Made by a program: the position numbers and the translations under genes. Below, one piece after another: positions 20,026 to 28,136 of a stretch of 64,000 bases of DNA (positions within the stretch are counted from its first letter, which is position 1; each line of letters opens with the position of its first letter). The notes below the pieces were generated by a model. That model was not told where the DNA came from. It made no database searches and was given only the letters and a program-made list of their open reading frames with translations. This stretch comes from Gimesia aquarii (GTDB lineage Bacteria; Planctomycetota; Planctomycetia; Planctomycetales; Planctomycetaceae), in NCBI RefSeq assembly GCF_007748175.1, contig NZ_CP037422.1:2191231-2255230 (forward strand). The letters run 5' to 3'.

Positions 20026-20516
20026 ACTGGGCTAACCCTTCTCCTGATTCTGTTGCTAAATTCTAAGGTTACTGGATCATTGATCGATACGATCATGTCC
20101 AGAAACCCCAATTCAGGCAAGGATAAAGGGATTCACTCCCAGTAATTTCTTTTGAATGGTCTGCCATTGCCATTGTCTGTTTGCCGGTTTTCTCAGGTTA
20201 CTACGCTGCCATTGCCCGATCTCCTAACTCTAATCAGGTCTTCAGAAGAGACTGGAGCATGTAATTCAAGCATCTTAACTCATTAGACACCTTATAAATC
20301 AAATATGACATAAACAATTACTATTAAACACCTTGCAACACCAAACTCTCAAAAAACAAAAGCATCTCAATTTTCTTATTTTATCTATATTTACATTTCT
20401 AAAATAATCGATAGAATCAGTTTAATCCGAATAATCGATACAATCGGAACAGGCGGAACTCACTCTCACCTTACGCTCAAACTAAAATTGTCACCGCTTT
20501 CTGAGAGATCTTAATC
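20026..20516. other. Divergent intergenic region with two direct repeats
   Basis: About 490 bases separate the MFS gene from the small pilin-like gene. They include CTGCCATTGCC near 20161 and again near 20207. A 15-of-16 direct repeat lies at 20403-20418 and 20430-20445 and is listed separately. No gene or RNA is recognised. Confidence 0.5.
20403..20445. repeat. Pair of 16-base direct repeats, possible operator
   Basis: AATAATCGATAGAATC (20403-20418) recurs as AATAATCGATACAATC (20430-20445), with starts 27 bases apart. The pair lies 72 bases before the ATG of the small pilin-like gene. TCCGA and TCGGA also flank the second copy as an inverted repeat. This suggests a regulator binding site; the regulator is unknown. 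Confidence 0.45.
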
Positions 20517-20957
20517 ATGCATCTATTAAACAAATTCTGGAATGAAGAACTCGGTTTGGTCGTATCAGCCGAGTTAGTCATGTTAGGCACCGTTGGAGTC
20601 CTTGGAGCCACCGTTGGCTTAAGTACCGCCTCAACAGCCATTAATGATGAACTGCTGGAGTTCAGCCATGCGATCCGCAGTCTGGATCAAAGTTATCATG
20701 TAGAAGGCCATCAAAGCTGCCGTGCCTGGACAGCATCTTCTTCTTACCGGCAGCAAGATGTTGAAATTTCTCGTGCGGACTTGTGTGGCCAAATTGAAAG
20801 CATGCAGAACACAGAAAAATCTTCTGAGAAACAGTCCACAATCAAAAAACGCAAGGCCCCTCCTAAAGCGAAAGAGTTGCGAAAGAAGTTGGAACAAAAA
20901 AAGAAGAACGAAAATAAGAAGAAGGCAAAACAGAAAAAAAAGAGTCAGAACGCTTAA
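20517..20957 (+). CDS. Small protein with pilin-like N-terminus and Lys-rich tail
   Basis: This 146-residue protein starts FWNEELGLVVSAELVMLGTV, followed by a glycine/alanine-rich hydrophobic stretch (about 14-40). This resembles the short-leader-plus-helix layout of Flp/TadE-type pilins, in which cleavage falls before a Glu-containing helix, although the match is weak. Two Cys lie in the middle (near 68 and 86). The last 55 residues are extremely basic (runs of KKK). Similar short proteins occur in planctomycetes. It could be a surface filament subunit or a membrane-tethered nucleic-acid or polysaccharide binder. No pilus assembly genes are nearby. Confidence 0.6.
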   Translation: MHLLNKFWNEELGLVVSAELVMLGTVGVLGATVGLSTASTAINDELLEFSHAIRSLDQSYHVEGHQSCRAWTASSSYRQQDVEISRADLCGQIESMQNTEKSSEKQSTIKKRKAPPKAKELRKKLEQKKKNENKKKAKQKKKSQNA

Positions 20958-20975
20958 TTGCCATTAAGTCGTAAT

Positions 20976-21038
20976 TCATCTAAAACAATCAGCCCTCTAT
21001 TAGTGAGCTACTAAAAGAGGGCTGATTGTTTTAGATGA
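20976..21038. terminator. Long bidirectional terminator hairpin
   Basis: A perfect 23-bp stem (20976-20998 with 21016-21038) encloses a 17-base loop. It lies between the stop codons of the convergent pilin-like and 282-residue genes. The stem contains AAAACAAT on one side and ATTGTTTT on the other. Confidence 0.85.
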
Positions 21039-21040
21039 GT

Positions 21041-21889
21041 CTATTTATTTCGATTCCACTCATCAACCTGTTGTAAAACTTGAATGACAGCTTTCAAAGG
21101 ATCGAGCGCTTCTGCTTCAAAGCGCCTGGAAATCCTTGGGTTCTGAGGCGGAGAATAAGAACAACTAAATAAGAATTCATTAGGGCGCCCCCCTGGCTCA
21201 AGTCGATAATCTCTGATCCCCAATTCATTCAACTTTTCAACGGCAGCACCCCATGTGACAGGGTCTCGTCGCAACATTTTCTCTGCTCGTAAGCGAAACT
21301 GTTCATCAACTGGTTTGACGGTAGCCGGGCGTGAGGGAGCTGTTTTTTCGAATGGATTCACTTCATTTTCGACCTGTCGGATTTCTTGATTAAAGGTTCC
21401 CGCCTGTTCGAAGGACGCCTGTTGAATCGGTTTGTTTTCTAATTTCTGTTCGGACATTTGGCTCGAGTTTGCTGAAGAGAGTTCGATCCCTTTCTGATCT
21501 ACTTCAAGCTTGGAGGGAACTGTCTCCAACTCCCAACCTTCAAGCGCGCCAGCAGGTGGCAACCATTCCTCTTCGTTAAAGGAACCTTTTTGAGTCGATG
21601 CCATTTTTTCGAAGGGACTTTTCGTTTCTCCCCTGTTTTGATTCGGCCCCGACCGTTGAGAAAAATCACCTTCGCTTCCCAAATCAATTTCATCTGCTGA
21701 AGCATCAAATGAAATGTCTTCGAATTGAGAGCCCGAAAACTCTTCGCTGTTGGCTTGCTCATTTTCATTGAAAGGTGACTTTTTAACGGGAGCGATTTCC
21801 GGAATGCCAAATATGGCCAACATCGGAACTGCAACCAAAGGTATCAGCATTAGGATGGTAGAAAAAAAGTCATTCGATTTGGAGCGCAT
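21041..21889 (-). CDS. Membrane-anchored protein of unknown function
   Basis: This is a 282-residue protein. An N-terminal membrane helix (STILMLIPLVAVPMLAIFGI) has no obvious cleavage site. A long acidic, low-complexity region follows (about 40-190). The conserved C-terminal domain covers about 200-282, with MLRRDPVTWGAAVEKLNELGIRDYRLEPGG in part. GGAGG precedes the ATG. The layout suggests a periplasmic domain held on a flexible tether. I do not recognise the family beyond its likely planctomycete distribution. The downstream hairpin ends three bases from the stop codon. Confidence 0.65.
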   Translation of the reverse strand: MRSKSNDFFSTILMLIPLVAVPMLAIFGIPEIAPVKKSPFNENEQANSEEFSGSQFEDISFDASADEIDLGSEGDFSQRSGPNQNRGETKSPFEKMASTQKGSFNEEEWLPPAGALEGWELETVPSKLEVDQKGIELSSANSSQMSEQKLENKPIQQASFEQAGTFNQEIRQVENEVNPFEKTAPSRPATVKPVDEQFRLRAEKMLRRDPVTWGAAVEKLNELGIRDYRLEPGGRPNEFLFSCSYSPPQNPRISRRFEAEALDPLKAVIQVLQQVDEWNRNK

Positions 21890-22602
21890 TTGCGTTTCTC
21901 CTCCATGTTCGCAACACGCTATCGGAAATTATCCGACTTGAACAATGGGAACACTCCTTGTTCTCAATGTTGGGGTTACCAGAAACCATATTGGTTAACC
22001 ACAGTTTTACTCGATCAGTGATTTTGTTTCTTGATGCATTGGAATCAGCAAATCACAGATCATTTTCCTGAGAAATCCATACTGAAGCTAATTATAATTC
22101 AATACGTTCAAACTCAAGGGGGCGGATCATACAGAAACAACAGAGAACGGACAATTGGAGTTTTGAAGAATCTATTGATTTCGGCAAATCTCAACGATTT
22201 CCTTGTATATTCTTTGAAGCGAACCATGTTAGAATAGGAAAAATACAATCTATAAAAAGAATAAAAAGTTCATAATCTAGGAGTGAGAAGAGATAATCTA
22301 AAGATTCTGTCTTGACAATTTACAAAAAAATAAAGAGAACATGTAATCAAAATTTATTACGGTTTACCAATTAGTTCGATTAGTAGTCTACAAGGTCGAG
22401 CCAAAACACGGATGGTATCTATTCTCGACACTAAGTTACAAGACCGTAATACCTCACAAAAAGAGGGCTTCGTTTCAGAAGTTCTTGTTTAGCAAAGTGG
22501 TCTATTTTCTTACTAGTTTTGCGGCAGTTTATCCGACAACAGTGCTCCGTTGGAAATGAGCCCAAAGCAAGTGGATTTCGACAAAGGGAGTCACGAAATT
22601 CA
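21890..22602. other. Divergent intergenic region before the DUF1571 gene
   Basis: About 700 AT-rich bases. A TTGACA at 22312-22317 could be a -35 box, but no convincing -10 follows at 17 bases. Short frames here have neither ribosome sites nor protein-like composition. Confidence 0.4.
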
Positions 22603-23427
22603 ATGGTAAAACAACACACTTACCAATCAAACTTCGTTCTGGTCCGCCAGACTAAAAAAGTGGCTATCATGGCAGGGCTTATGGTCCTTTCAGCGATCAC
22701 TACTCTGACTCAAACCAATTTGCTTTCGGCAGCAGATGCAGAGCATCCACTTGATCCTGCAATCAGGCTCGCAATGAAGAGCTATGATACAACCGCTCAA
22801 GTGAAAGACTTCGAAGGCACCTTCATCAAACGGGAAAAAGTAGGACGCCGCATGCAACCTACTCAGACAATGAACATTAAATTCCGTGAGAAGCCTTTAA
22901 GTGTCTATCTACACTTTCAGAAACCACATACAGGAAGAGAAGTTATTTATTTCCAAGGTAGAAATGGAAATCAGATCCTCGCTCATGAAACAGGGATCAA
23001 AGGACTTGTAGGAACGATTTCTCTTCAACCCAATAGCCCTCAAGCAATGGATGAAAGCCGTTACCCCATCACAACGATCGGCATCCGAAAAATGTTGTTT
23101 CAAATTCTGAAGCAATGGAAAGAAGAACGACAAGTCAATGCAGGGGTGAACGTGAAATATTTCCCTGATGCAAAGCTTGGTAACATGCAATGTAAAGTCC
23201 TGGAAACAAGTTACCCACAACAAAAACCAGGACTGCGCTTTCAAATGACTCGTTTATACATCGATAAAGCAACCAATCTACCAGTTCGCGTCGAACAATA
23301 TGACTGGCCAACTAGAAGAAACGGTAAGCCTGAATTGGTAGAAGAGTACACGTACACGAACATCCGCACGAACGCAGGACTGAGCGATGCTGACTTTGAC
23401 CCCAAAAATCCCGCTTACAACTTCTAA
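22603..23427 (+). CDS. Secreted DUF1571-domain protein
   Basis: The start is the ATG at 22603, with GGGAG eleven bases upstream. The frame can be extended to 22519, but that part looks non-coding. A hydrophobic signal (VAIMAGLMVLSAITTLTQ) comes after a basic N-terminus. The domain contains DFEGTFIKREKVGRRMQPTQ, MNIKFREKPLSVYL, GRNGNQILAHETG and LPVRVEQYDWP. These match DUF1571, a beta-rich fold I would compare to LolA/LolB-like lipoprotein carriers; that comparison is only structural reasoning. It is followed by a strong terminator. Role unknown; probably periplasmic. Confidence 0.82.
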   Translation: MVKQHTYQSNFVLVRQTKKVAIMAGLMVLSAITTLTQTNLLSAADAEHPLDPAIRLAMKSYDTTAQVKDFEGTFIKREKVGRRMQPTQTMNIKFREKPLSVYLHFQKPHTGREVIYFQGRNGNQILAHETGIKGLVGTISLQPNSPQAMDESRYPITTIGIRKMLFQILKQWKEERQVNAGVNVKYFPDAKLGNMQCKVLETSYPQQKPGLRFQMTRLYIDKATNLPVRVEQYDWPTRRNGKPELVEEYTYTNIRTNAGLSDADFDPKNPAYNF

Positions 23428-23742
23428 GCAAAAGCTCATAAATTAACATATCTCACAAATCAAACCCCGAAGGCTGAACTTCAGTCTCCGGGGTTTTTTA
23501 TTGATTTTGAATCGGGCTTCTTCGTTTACTCACTTCTTACCACAACTGGAATCCACGCTTACAAGTTGCAAGTGGTTCTCTCACATTGATATAATCAGAT
23601 ACAATTATATGTATTTATCTGATAGATCTTCGACCACATAATTAATTGTCGCCCAGCATCCCGATTTCAATCGGTTGATCAGATAAAATCAACATCCCAC
23701 TTTGATCCTCAAATTATTCAATGAACCACAAAGGAGTCCAAC
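23428..23742. other. Intergenic region with terminator and upstream region of the Tat oxidoreductase gene
   Basis: 315 bases hold the DUF1571 terminator at 23463-23500 and then AT-rich sequence with no gene. GGAG lies just before the next ATG. Confidence 0.5.
23463..23500 (+). terminator. Terminator after the DUF1571 gene
   Basis: AACCCCG (23463-23469) pairs with CGGGGTT (23489-23495); an inner CTGA/TCAG pairing supports it. A run of T follows (23494-23499). Classical Rho-independent form. Confidence 0.85.
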
Positions 23743-25116
23743 ATGAGTAAAGCGCCTAAAGATACCTCATCACGCCGCGAGTTTTTGAAAAATTCGAGTC
23801 GACTCGCTGCCGGGGCTTCTGTTTTGGCTGGCACTGCAATTCCACACGTCTATGCCGCTGACCAAAATACAATTAAAATCGCGTTAGTGGGATGCGGAGG
23901 GCGCGGGACAGGTGCCGCAGCCAATGCACTTTCAACTACCAGCGGCCCTATCAAATTGGTCGCAATGGCAGACGTCTTTGACAACCGCTTGAACACAAGT
24001 TATCAAAGCCTCAAAAAGGCGTTTGGGGACAAAGTCGACGTTCCTGACGACCAGAAATTTATCGGCTTTGATGGATATGAAAAGGCAATCAGCTGTCTTG
24101 GACCAGGCGATGTTGTCTTGCTGGTTACACCTCCCGCATTTCGATGGGTTCACTTCGGTTATGCCATCGAAAAAGGGATTAACGTTTTCATGGAAAAACC
24201 TCTGACCGTTGATGGTCCCAGTACACGCAAGATGCTCGAACTGGCTAAGAAATCAGAAGAAAAAAATCTCAAAGTCGGCGTTGGTCTGATGTGCCGTCAC
24301 TGTAAAGCCCGTCAGGAACTTTACGACCGCATCAAGCAGGGACAGATTGGAGATATTCTGGAACTTAGAGCCTATCGAATGGCAGGTCCAACGGGATCTG
24401 CAGCCACCGGTCCTAAACCCGAAAAAATGAGCGAACTACTCTATCAAATTAAAAATTTCCATGGCTTTCTCTGGGCCAGTGGTGGAGGATTCAGTGACTT
24501 CCTCATCCATAACATCGATGAAAGTTGCTGGATGAAAGATGCCTGGCCTGTTCAAGCCGATGGCTCAGGTGGCCGACACTATCGTGGGGATAATGTCGAT
24601 CAGAATTTCGACAGTTACAGTGTTGAATACACTTTCGCTGACGGAACCAAAATGTTTCTGAGAGGTCGGACCATGCCTGGCTGTCGTCAAAAATTTGCCA
24701 GCTTTGCCCATGGAACCAAAGGTTTGGCAGTGATTTCCACATCCGCTCATCATCCAGCCAAAGCACGCATCTATAAAGGCTATAATGAAGCGAAAGAGAA
24801 TCTGGCATGGGCATATCCTCAACCAGAGCCAAACCCATATCAATTGGAATGGGATGACTTGATCAACGCAATTCGTCAAGACAAGCGTTATAACGAAGTC
24901 AAACGTGGTGCGGAAGCCAGTCTAGTCACTTCAATGGGAAGAATGGCCGCTCATACAGGGCAGGTCGTGACCTATGATGAAATGCTTAACTGTAAACAAG
25001 AATTTGCACCTGATGTCGATAAATTAACATTGGACTCCCCTGCTCCGGTACTGGCACGAGCCGATGGCTCTTATCCTGTACCACTGCCTGGTATCTTGAA
25101 ACGTCGCGAATATTAA
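23743..25116 (+). CDS. Tat-exported Gfo/Idh/MocA-family oxidoreductase
   Basis: This 457-residue protein begins with a twin-arginine signal: SRREFLK, then a mild hydrophobic segment and AIPHVYAADQ. The Rossmann fold follows with IALVGCGGRGTGAAANAL and NVFMEKPLT. The C-terminal half has the planctomycete features of this group (FLIHNIDESCWMKDAWP, MFLRGRTMPGC). Tat export suggests that the NAD(P) cofactor is bound before transport and that the enzyme acts on sugars or glycosides in the periplasm, inferred by analogy with glucose-fructose oxidoreductase. AAAGGAGTCCAAC precedes the ATG. Exact substrate unknown. Confidence 0.9.
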   Translation: MSKAPKDTSSRREFLKNSSRLAAGASVLAGTAIPHVYAADQNTIKIALVGCGGRGTGAAANALSTTSGPIKLVAMADVFDNRLNTSYQSLKKAFGDKVDVPDDQKFIGFDGYEKAISCLGPGDVVLLVTPPAFRWVHFGYAIEKGINVFMEKPLTVDGPSTRKMLELAKKSEEKNLKVGVGLMCRHCKARQELYDRIKQGQIGDILELRAYRMAGPTGSAATGPKPEKMSELLYQIKNFHGFLWASGGGFSDFLIHNIDESCWMKDAWPVQADGSGGRHYRGDNVDQNFDSYSVEYTFADGTKMFLRGRTMPGCRQKFASFAHGTKGLAVISTSAHHPAKARIYKGYNEAKENLAWAYPQPEPNPYQLEWDDLINAIRQDKRYNEVKRGAEASLVTSMGRMAAHTGQVVTYDEMLNCKQEFAPDVDKLTLDSPAPVLARADGSYPVPLPGILKRREY

Positions 25117-25156
25117 AATTCATTGACAATTCTTAAGTTGCAACCAAACACTTCTA

Positions 25157-25201
25157 TTGCCTGGCGAGTTTCGAATAAACTTCGGAGTTCTCGCCAGGCA
25201 A
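25157..25201 (+). terminator. Terminator-like hairpin after the Tat oxidoreductase gene
   Basis: A 12-bp perfect stem (25157-25168 with 25190-25201) ends 40 bases after the stop codon. An inner CGAA/TTCG pairing is present. There is no T run, so it could also be an mRNA-stabilising hairpin. Confidence 0.6.
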
Positions 25202-25995
25202 ACGGAAGTAATCGTTGAACAGTCCCCTTACTGATTCACATTTACATTTCCTTTCTATTGCATTCAAGCACTCTTGACAAATGTAAGTCTTTCAAATCAG
25301 CCTATTATCTACTGAGATTTTTTATAGATTGACATGACCGTGTCTCCCTCCAAAATGCGCAATCTGCGTCGCGCGCGTGAGTAAATGATTCTTGCTCATG
25401 AATACTTCTACCTCTGATGATATTCTCACTATTAAACTGACTGTTTATTGCTGTTAAGAATGTGAAACTTCAGCATCAGTTTTCGATGATCACGTTCTTA
25501 TCGGCTGATTTCGAACAGTATCGAATGTGAATCAAGTGCCATCATCAGATATCACTACAGTTTCAATCACATATCACATGAATCACATCGCTATACCCAC
25601 ACAAGTCAATTTCAAAGATCTTCAAAGTCACGAGAAAAGCTTTCAGATCAAATAAAAATCAGAGTGATGGAATTCTCATCAATCATTTTCAGTTGAACCA
25701 TGAGGGACCGATAGTGAGAGCTCCTTCAAACAACTAGCATGCGTCTGTAAACGTTCAATCTATTATCACCCTGATATCTGACGCTGAATACTGATCCTGA
25801 TCAGCTACATAAGCACGATATAGAGCGCACTGAAAACATGATCCCAGAGAACAGAGAGATCAACTTCTTCTGCTACTCTCCCTTTTTCATTTCTCAGTGT
25901 GAAAAATCGTCGCAAAAAGAAAAATTGACAAAATCGCGAGAATTCGACAATCAATGATTGCCTTTTTAGTAATCGAGCTGTAAATTCTTATCTAT

Positions 25996-26011
25996 GTGGG
26001 TTTCCTGCCCA
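25996..26011. promoter_or_regulatory. Distal candidate MraZ operator
   Basis: GTGGGTTTCCTGCCCA has the form GTGGG-N6-GCCCA, a near-palindrome. It matches the promoter-embedded copy at 26037-26052 in 12 of 16 bases and starts 41 bases upstream of it, about four helical turns. Studied MraZ proteins bind TGGG-type repeats. Confidence 0.6.
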
Positions 26012-26030
26012 ATTGATCTTTGAAAACTAG

Positions 26031-26059
26031 TTGATTGTGGGTTATTCGCCCAGTACAAT
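26031..26059 (+). promoter_or_regulatory. mraZ promoter with embedded operator
   Basis: TTGATT (26031-26036) and TACAAT (26054-26059) are separated by exactly 17 bases. The spacer is filled by GTGGGTTATTCGCCCA (26037-26052). A repressor bound there would block polymerase directly. The expected leader before the ATG at 26121 is about 55 bases. Confidence 0.65.
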
Positions 26060-26120
26060 ATCAAACTCTTTCACAATCATTGAAAGACGGTAGACAAACA
26101 CCCTTTTTTGAAGGCTGGCA

Positions 26121-26603
26121 ATGAGCGGTGAAGCATTTATTACGGGGGAAGTGAAGCGAACGGTTGATGACCGATTTCGTATTTCGCTGCCTGTAGAAAT
26201 GGCTCAAGCCATCGCCGACGAATCTGGGGAAACAATGCTAACCAAAGAACGAGCTGGCTGCCTAAGCCTCTGGAAGGCATCAGACTGGCAAACCAGACAA
26301 CAGCAGGGCGTTGATCTGATCAAGCAAAAGATTCAGGCACATCGCTTAGAAAACCGCTGGGACGAGGTACAACGCCTGGGGCGTTTACTCTCTACCAGAA
26401 ATCGAACCATTCAATTGGCCAATCGATCTCGCTGTACAATTCCCGAAGGATTTCGAGAGTTTCTGGGAGTCCAACCAAACCAAGATGTCATGATTATCGG
26501 TGCCGTCATTTGTGTCGAAATCTGGAATCCTCAAGCATGGCAGAGTCTACTCGAACAAGACATGCCTGAATTCGGAACACTCTTCAAAGAACTATCCGGC
26601 TAA
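26121..26603 (+). CDS. mraZ: MraZ-like transcription regulator, outside a dcw cluster
   Basis: The protein has 160 residues with two SpoVT/AbrB-like swapped-hairpin halves: [19 protein letters not shown] near the start, and [18 protein letters not shown] with [18 protein letters not shown] in the second half. These match MraZ, a DNA-binding repressor normally first in the division and cell-wall cluster. Here no rsmH, ftsL or ftsI follows; the next gene is mutY on the other strand. GAAGG lies seven bases before the ATG. Two GTGGG-N6-GCCCA elements upstream suggest autoregulation. The second-half DNA-contacting loop reads RSRCTIP rather than the usual D-x-x-G-R-I-x-x-P, so binding details may differ. 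Confidence 0.85.
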   Translation: MSGEAFITGEVKRTVDDRFRISLPVEMAQAIADESGETMLTKERAGCLSLWKASDWQTRQQQGVDLIKQKIQAHRLENRWDEVQRLGRLLSTRNRTIQLANRSRCTIPEGFREFLGVQPNQDVMIIGAVICVEIWNPQAWQSLLEQDMPEFGTLFKELSG

Positions 26604-26771
26604 CCCACCAATCTGATCGCAATACACATTGTTCTTCAGCGTCTTTGACTACAGGAGAAGGAGGCGACTCATTCAGAATCCCCATCTCATCCGAATACCC
26701 TAAAGGCTTAAATTCCATGGAAGGCTTTTTTGGCACGGATGCCGCTTTCTTCTCTTAAGTCAAATACGTTT

Positions 26772-26816
26772 TCCCCATTCTCAATCTCAGGCAATTTTGA
26801 GAATGGGGATTTTTTT
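26772..26816. terminator. Terminator between mraZ and mutY
   Basis: A 13-bp stem (26772-26784 with 26797-26809) containing CCCCATTCTCAA is followed by seven T. It lies about 170 bases beyond the mraZ stop codon and just after the mutY stop codon, so it probably serves both. Confidence 0.85.
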
Positions 26817-26827
26817 GCGCAGTTGAA

Positions 26828-28084
26828 CTAGTCAAATGAAGGTATTTCTTGAGCCAAAAGTTTAGCGAACTTTCTTCCAGTCACTGAAAGCGGATACGCT
26901 TCTAACTCACTGACAGTAACCCATCGATAGAGTGCTTGCTCCTCACTCTGCAAACGAGAAGAAGAAACCTGGCTCGCATCAGCAGACTCAACGATTGCAA
27001 CAAAACAAAGCAGACGAATTTTATAGCGAGTCACATTATGTCGAATCTCGGCAACAAACTGATGAAGCGATGCCTTGACCCCGGCATGCTCTCGCAAATA
27101 TTCCTCCAAGCGAGGAACGACGTCCACTGATAATCCCGTTGGAAAATCATCTTTACCCGACCGTTCGTTGTTGTGTTCTGCAAATAACATCTTCTGACCA
27201 TTTGATTTTCGCTTTTTCAGAGCAGGATGAGCAAGTCCGTTCATGTTCTCCAACGTAAAACGGGGAAAGTCCCATAACCCTGCCCAACGTTCTCCCGACA
27301 TTCGTTGTCGAATCATCACTTTGTGCCCTTCAAACACGGCAATACTGACATCAGTAAGGGGAGTGATTTCCGGTCGCACCTTGGGAATCGGAATCTTATG
27401 CTGCCTGTCTTTGAGAAATGCTTCACACGCCGAGCTGACGGGACATTGATTGCATGCTGGATTTTGAGGCGTACAAACCAGACTCCCCAAGTCCATTAAT
27501 GCCTGGTTAAAAATCCCAGGTGACTTACGTGGTAAAATGAGTTCTGCAAAGTCCCATAGTTGATTTTGCCCTGATTTGGATCTCGGATCTTCCTCAAGTC
27601 CAATCAATCGAGAGTAGAGCCGCAATGTATTGGCTTCTACAATCGGAGCCGATTGGTCATAGGCAAAAGAACAAATGGCTCCCGCAGTATAACGTCCTAT
27701 TCCAGGCAGTTTTTGGAGCGATTTGAGACTCGTAGGAAATTTGCCTTGATACTCTTGCACGATGATCTTAGCAGACTTATGAATATTGCGCGCGCGGCTG
27801 TAGTATCCAAGACCTTCCCAATACTGTAGCACTTCGCTTTCCTCGGCATTCGCCAATGTCTGCAGATCTGGAAAACGGGTCATGAATTTTTCAAAATAAG
27901 GAATCACGGCTGCAACAACCGTTTGCTGCAGCATGATTTCACTGATCCAGACGGCGTATGGATCGTTAACCCCTCGCCAGGGCAGATCACGCTGATGAGT
28001 GTTGTACCAGGACAACAGTTGTCGGCGAAATCTCTGCCGACGCTTCGGATCAAATATAGAACTCAGCTCAGACATTAGACTCAA
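26828..28084 (-). CDS. mutY: MutY-family adenine glycosylase with altered active site
   Basis: MutY removes adenine paired with 8-oxoguanine. The protein has 418 residues. Visible are LPWR (34-37), SEIMLQQT with the catalytic Glu49, the helix-hairpin-helix LPGIGRYTAGAI (126-137) and the iron-sulfur ligands C204-x6-C211-x2-C214-x5-C220. A C-terminal NUDIX-like domain follows (about 240-410). The catalytic Asp of the usual LDGNV segment is Glu150 in VEANT. The 8-oxoG reading motif H-x-F-(S/T)-H reads HNVTRY (349-354). Whether it still acts as MutY is open. It is followed by CobW-type gene on the same strand, upstream in transcription by 52 bases. Confidence 0.88.
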   Translation of the reverse strand: MSLMSELSSIFDPKRRQRFRRQLLSWYNTHQRDLPWRGVNDPYAVWISEIMLQQTVVAAVIPYFEKFMTRFPDLQTLANAEESEVLQYWEGLGYYSRARNIHKSAKIIVQEYQGKFPTSLKSLQKLPGIGRYTAGAICSFAYDQSAPIVEANTLRLYSRLIGLEEDPRSKSGQNQLWDFAELILPRKSPGIFNQALMDLGSLVCTPQNPACNQCPVSSACEAFLKDRQHKIPIPKVRPEITPLTDVSIAVFEGHKVMIRQRMSGERWAGLWDFPRFTLENMNGLAHPALKKRKSNGQKMLFAEHNNERSGKDDFPTGLSVDVVPRLEEYLREHAGVKASLHQFVAEIRHNVTRYKIRLLCFVAIVESADASQVSSSRLQSEEQALYRWVTVSELEAYPLSVTGRKFAKLLAQEIPSFD

Positions 28085-28136
28085 ATTAAATCAAAAATGA
28101 ATCATGATTGATGAAAACAGATGGCTATCGCGAACA

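Larger units (their letters stand above)
25117..26120. other. One-kilobase gene-poor region upstream of mraZ
   Basis: It contains the hairpin at 25157-25201, a possible 16-codon Arg-rich frame at 25334-25384 and, at its end, the mraZ promoter and operators. The middle (about 25400-25980) is AT-rich with no long frame and no clear repeat. A consensus TTGACA is at 25925-25930 without a good -10 partner. Confidence 0.6.

Noticed and set aside
26717..26758. A 13-codon frame (MEGFFGTDAAFFS) between mraZ and its terminator
   Set aside because: No ribosome site at the right spacing and too short to judge; probably part of the mraZ 3' untranslated region.
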